A DNA stretch of 13,502 nt, taken from positions 9,570 to 23,071 of the forward strand of contig JALHFZ010000048.1 of the NCBI GenBank assembly GCA_022837505.1. Direction: 5' to 3'. Both the position numbers and the translations under genes were made by a program. Below are positions 13,332-13,502 of the stretch, piece after piece; position 1 is the first letter of the stretch, and every line of letters begins with the position of its first letter. The notes beneath the pieces are model-generated. The model was not told where the DNA came from. It saw nothing but the letters and a program-made list of their open reading frames with translations, and ran no database searches. This DNA is from Synergistaceae bacterium (GTDB lineage Bacteria > Synergistota > Synergistia > Synergistales > Aminobacteriaceae).

Positions 13332-13502
13332 ATGTTTTTTAAGAGAGTTGAAACGAAAAGCCTTGCCCATTATTCCTACATGGTCGGCGATGACGGCTCT
13401 ATAGCGGTAATTGATCCCATGAGAGACGTGGGAGTTTATATGCATGAAGCCAGAAAAGCAGGAATGAAGATAGCCTGTATTTTTGAAACCCATAGAAACG
13501 AG
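13332..13502 (+). CDS. Metallo-beta-lactamase-fold protein, persulfide dioxygenase/rhodanese type (5' end only)
   Basis: The first 57 residues of a gene cut by the window end. It opens MFFKRVETKSLAHYSYMVGD, continues with a typical first-strand segment IAVIDPMRDVGVYMHEARKAG and reaches FETHRNE (51-57). The THRNE in place of the classical THxHxDH start is characteristic of MBL-fold proteins of the persulfide dioxygenase group that often carry rhodanese domains and act in sulfide or persulfide handling. The ribosome site GGGAGGGG (13319-13326) is 5 bases from the ATG. The start is divergent from clpB. Base composition here is richer in A and T than the neighbouring genes (for example ATA, GTA, ATT and AGA codons), which may indicate a different origin. 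Function beyond the family level needs the missing C-terminal part. Confidence 0.82.
   Translation, partial: MFFKRVETKSLAHYSYMVGDDGSIAVIDPMRDVGVYMHEARKAGMKIACIFETHRNE

Overview
This window reads as chromosomal DNA from a GC-rich, anaerobic, amino-acid-fermenting bacterium. An encapsulated ferritin, a lysine 2,3-aminomutase, a tungstate importer and a ClpB with Synergistota/Firmicutes-like features together suggest a member of the Synergistota. That is inference from gene content and style; there is no rRNA or other marker gene here. Coding density is high, many neighbouring genes overlap by an ATGA or GTGA junction, and the layout looks like stable core and metabolic DNA rather than a phage or plasmid. 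I saw no insertion sequence, tRNA, rRNA or CRISPR array.

Layout. (1) 18-1185, plus strand: a two-gene iron-storage compartment, an encapsulated ferritin with a C-terminal cargo tag followed by the encapsulin shell, closed by tandem hairpins. (2) 1307-5543, plus strand: a promoter, a hairpin-containing leader and a tightly coupled four-gene operon, consisting of two different D-Ala-D-Ala-ligase-like ATP-grasp enzymes, a small GNAT acetyltransferase and a lysine 2,3-aminomutase, closed by a strong terminator. Together they look like a pathway that makes beta-lysine and builds it into a small acylated or peptide-like product. I do not recognise the full pathway, and it is the best candidate here for an undescribed system. 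(3) 5613-6870, minus strand: an MFS exporter of the fosmidomycin-resistance type with its own promoter. (4) 6883-9779, minus strand: a tungstate ABC transporter (permease, ATPase, binding protein). It is preceded by a promoter, a molybdenum/tungsten-cofactor-type riboswitch and an intrinsic terminator just ahead of the first gene, and followed by a terminator and an unusually long perfect hairpin. (5) 9803-13214, minus strand: clpB, a 103-residue charged coiled-coil protein and a cupin, translationally coupled through ATGA overlaps. (6) 13332-end, plus strand: the 5' end of a metallo-beta-lactamase-fold gene of the persulfide dioxygenase/rhodanese-associated type, cut by the window end.

How they work together: the encapsulin pair stores iron and limits oxidative stress; the tungstate importer supplies tungsten enzymes and is apparently shut off by cofactor through an RNA switch; ClpB and its two coupled partners belong to protein quality control; and the aminomutase operon is an amino-acid-modifying pathway of unknown end product.
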